From Bacillota bacterium (lineage in GTDB: Bacteria > Bacillota > Clostridia > Acetivibrionales > DSM-1351), in assembly GCA_023417285.1 (NCBI GenBank), contig JAEZFR010000114.1, positions 1 through 6,441 on the forward strand: a DNA stretch of 6,441 nucleotides, given 5' to 3'. Position 1 is the stretch's first letter. Each line of letters opens with the position of its first letter. The position numbers were made by a program, and so were the translations under genes. Below, in pieces: positions 4,664 to 6,441 of this stretch. Under the pieces are notes generated by a model that had not been told where the DNA came from, did not search any database, and saw only the letters and a program-made list of their open reading frames with translations.

Positions 4664-5137
4664 ATGAAGAATCATCTAGAAATAATAGCAAATAATCTTA
4701 GTGAAGAATTAAATCTGCGGAAATCAGAGGTTAGTACATCATGGGATCCGAAATCAAATATTCTAAATAGATTAAAAGATATATACTTATCACAACTCAA
4801 TAAAAATAAAAACAAAACAGAATTCAAGAACGAATTGTTGTACAATAAATTTATAATTGAAAAAGAAATCGAGATATCGAAGCATGATATTTCAAATGGT
4901 CGTGATGTTGCTACTTTAAGTGTAGTAATTGCCACTCTTGCTATAATATTTGGTTTTTTTGATCAATTAGGTATGGAAGGTTTTTTTGTTAGTATCTATT
5001 TTGTTGTATCAAGCTTGCTTATTATGTATGCTTTTTACTATTTAAAAGTAGCTAGACGTAAAAGCGAGAGCAATTATCTATATTTGGAATTTAAACTTAA
5101 GTGTATCAAGGAAGCATTAAAGGAACTAGAAGAGTAA
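4664..5137 (+). CDS. Unrecognised two-transmembrane protein with helical flanks
   Basis: This 157-aa protein starts at an ATG with AGGAGA seven bases ahead. Residues 1-82 are highly charged and predicted helical (lysine/asparagine-rich, e.g. LNKNKNKTEF), probably cytoplasmic and perhaps coiled-coil. Two hydrophobic segments follow (about 84-100, TLSVVIATLAIIFGFF; about 107-127, FFVSIYFVVSSLLIMYAFYY) joined by a six-residue turn (DQLGME), then a positively charged exit (KVARRK) and a C-terminal helix ending LKELEE. Both ends should thus be cytoplasmic. The design, a tight membrane hairpin with helical cytosolic parts, is shared by several accessory membrane proteins, including some defence effectors such as SLATT proteins, but I see no diagnostic motif of any of these. 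It stands alone behind a terminator with its own leader, and is followed by a startless frame whose open part begins within its last codons. Confidence 0.75.
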   Translation: MKNHLEIIANNLSEELNLRKSEVSTSWDPKSNILNRLKDIYLSQLNKNKNKTEFKNELLYNKFIIEKEIEISKHDISNGRDVATLSVVIATLAIIFGFFDQLGMEGFFVSIYFVVSSLLIMYAFYYLKVARRKSESNYLYLEFKLKCIKEALKELEE

Positions 5138-5531
5138 GGCGATTAAAGAGAAAAGTATCGCTGTAGACAGATATCAAGTTGCTATGCAATTTGTAGGAGC
5201 TGAATTACTTCACAGCCCAGTTGATCCGGATGGATTGTTCATTAATCATGCAGTAGCAGAAATTCTGCATACTGAAGAAGACGAAAGTATTAGATTAGGA
5301 TATAACAATGAAGCAATTAATTCACGAGGAGTTCATTGTCTTGATCCAACCGGAGCACCCGAGTTTGTTTTAGAACAGCAATATGAAGAAAGGGCAAAGC
5401 AAATTGATACATTGGGTTTATTCCGCTTTGCTGAGACTCTACGAAAACTTGCAAAAGGATACCATTGGGAAGCAATTAGTAATATTGAAGAAGCAAAGAA
5501 ATGGAATGAAGAAAATATAAAAAATGATTAG
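5130..5531 (+). pseudogene. Startless open frame, probably a gene remnant (115 aa from ATG 5184)
   Basis: The frame is open from 5130, just after an in-frame TAG at 5127, to the TAG ending at 5531. No ATG, GTG or TTG occurs before the ATG at 5184, and that ATG has no Shine-Dalgarno sequence, unlike nearly every other gene here. The codons before it (AIKEKSIAVDRYQVA) read like normal protein running on from a lost upstream part, so this is most simply the 3' end of a larger gene truncated by a deletion. The peptide is acidic and soluble, with a conserved-looking stretch GVHCLDPTGAPEF (about residues 49-61 from ATG 5184) and a helical tail with LGLFRFAETLRKLAKGYHWE (about 76-95). I do not recognise the family. 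Translation from 5184 by coupling to the gene ending at 5137 is the alternative, but the gap of 46 bases makes that weak. Confidence 0.5.
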
Positions 5532-5623
5532 CAAGATATATTAATTATTCTGATTCAAATATCCATATAACCGAGCTAAGTATTATAGCATCAATCATCT
5601 TTTTATCTGGGGGAGACAGTCGA

Positions 5624-6441
5624 ATGTCACTAAGAATTGAAGATTTATTGCAAAAGCTTACGCTACCTAAAAGGTATTTTAATAACGACTTCGTTATATA
5701 TGAAAAGTTTAAAGACGAGGCTGAAACCTTTGTCTCAATGCTTGGGCAGTGTGATGGTAAAGAGTTTGATGTTAATGGCGTGGCAGCTATCGACGGGCGG
5801 ATGCCTGATATATTGGACATGGCGCAAAAGAACATCGGATCGCTTCTTAAGGCTGTAGAGTATTACGAAAATGATGATCATAAGGCTGCTCAAGAAGCCT
5901 TTGACGGTTTGATGGATCGGATGAAAGATGATGTTTTTATCAGCTCGATTGATGATTTCGTTCAACTAGATTTTGATGGGAAGACGTATTGGCCAAGTTT
6001 TCGCATAACACGAGGGAGCAGATATTACAGGGTACGCGCCGCCCATTATGAATCGTCTAGCATTTCAGAAAATGCTGATGAGCTATTTCACCTGCCGCTT
6101 TCAAAACGGGCAAATGCAAATAATGAACGCTTTAGTATAGCTGGCTTTCCGAGTCTTTATTTATCAACAATGTTGCCTTTGGCGTGGCAGGAGAGCGGAT
6201 ATCCGCAGAAATACTATTATTCGGAGTATCAGTATGAGGGTGGGGTTGAGCCGGAAAATCAACTATGGTTTCTTTCCTTGTATTCGCCGGATGAAATATA
6301 CTATTGGGGAAGAACGGTGAAATACAGTAACTTCAATCTTTGGCTTGAGGTTATTGCTAGATATTTGAAATGCTATCCTCTAGTACTGGCTTGTTCGTTT
6401 GTGAATCAAAGTGGAAAAGTGCCGTATAAACAGGAGTATAT
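5624..6441 (+). CDS. RES-domain protein, NAD-degrading toxin family (3' end outside window)
   Basis: The first 272 residues are visible, starting at an ATG with GGGGGAG (5609-5615) eight bases ahead. Residues 1-120 are a mostly helical N-terminal extension with acidic patches and no zinc ribbon. The RES fold starts near residue 125: SRYYRVRA (133-139) supplies the conserved Arg, ELFHLPLSKR (153-162) and ERFSIAGFPSLYLST (168-182) give the core with Y179, and LAWQE (186-190) supplies the conserved Glu at 190. The conserved Ser expected further on lies beyond the window edge. RES proteins such as MbcT act on NAD (phosphorolysis or hydrolysis) and arrest growth; longer ones with an N-terminal extension are common in Bacillota with unproved roles. 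No Xre/COG5642-type antitoxin gene precedes it. Family assignment is firm from motifs; toxicity of this version is inference. Confidence 0.82.
   Translation, partial: MSLRIEDLLQKLTLPKRYFNNDFVIYEKFKDEAETFVSMLGQCDGKEFDVNGVAAIDGRMPDILDMAQKNIGSLLKAVEYYENDDHKAAQEAFDGLMDRMKDDVFISSIDDFVQLDFDGKTYWPSFRITRGSRYYRVRAAHYESSSISENADELFHLPLSKRANANNERFSIAGFPSLYLSTMLPLAWQESGYPQKYYYSEYQYEGGVEPENQLWFLSLYSPDEIYYWGRTVKYSNFNLWLEVIARYLKCYPLVLACSFVNQSGKVPYKQEY

Noticed and set aside
4451..4935. Minus-strand open frames across the recombinase terminator and the two-TM gene
   Set aside because: One runs through a strong terminator hairpin and both are antisense to supported genes; neither has a ribosome binding site that stands out.
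5545..5965. Minus-strand open frames opposite the start of the RES gene
   Set aside because: They lie antisense to a gene with clear RES motifs and a strong ribosome binding site, and carry no recognisable domain.

Overview
The window looks like part of an accessory region (integrated element or genomic island) of a Gram-positive bacterium of the Bacillota, probably a Clostridia-type organism. Reasons: nearly every gene has a strong GGAGG-type ribosome binding site, base composition is moderate to AT-rich, ATGA-style gene overlaps are common, and the Tad genes, DUF4320-like protein and RES protein read like the versions I know from that phylum. No rRNA, tRNA or housekeeping gene is visible, so the genus is not determined.

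Region 1 (1-1197) is the distal part of a Tad/Flp-type pilus assembly operon on the + strand. It holds the C-terminal end of a DUF4320/TadE-like pseudopilin, a 28-residue membrane micro-protein, a TadE/TadG-like single-pass protein, and a TadV/CpaA-type A24 prepilin peptidase with both catalytic aspartates. The genes overlap or nearly abut, so co-transcription and translational coupling are likely. The peptidase would process the pilin and pseudopilins of the same locus.

Region 2 (about 1188-3587) is clearly more AT-rich up to about 2750 and looks like cargo placed behind the peptidase gene. It has two unrecognised + genes (88 and 143 aa), a convergent - strand gene with a CoiA-like zinc ribbon (253 aa), a well-formed promoter for that gene in a divergent intergenic region, and then a two-gene + strand unit. 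That unit encodes a 211-aa protein with about ten 8-residue repeats (likely a small beta-helix or solenoid) and an overlapping 62-aa acidic protein.

Region 3 (3588-4609) is a recombination module. A 379-bp non-coding stretch carries three diverged copies of a roughly 31-bp repeat with internal inverted repeats, one ending in a likely terminator. After it come a resolvase-site-like inverted repeat, a complete small serine recombinase of the resolvase/invertase type, and a strong intrinsic terminator.

Region 4 (4610-6441) holds a two-transmembrane protein with long helical flanks, a startless and probably 5'-truncated open frame, and the N-terminal 272 residues of a RES-domain protein cut off by the window end. 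RES domains are best known as NAD-degrading toxins. No recognisable Xre-type antitoxin is present in this window, so the immunity or regulatory partner, if any, is either downstream or one of the unrecognised neighbours.
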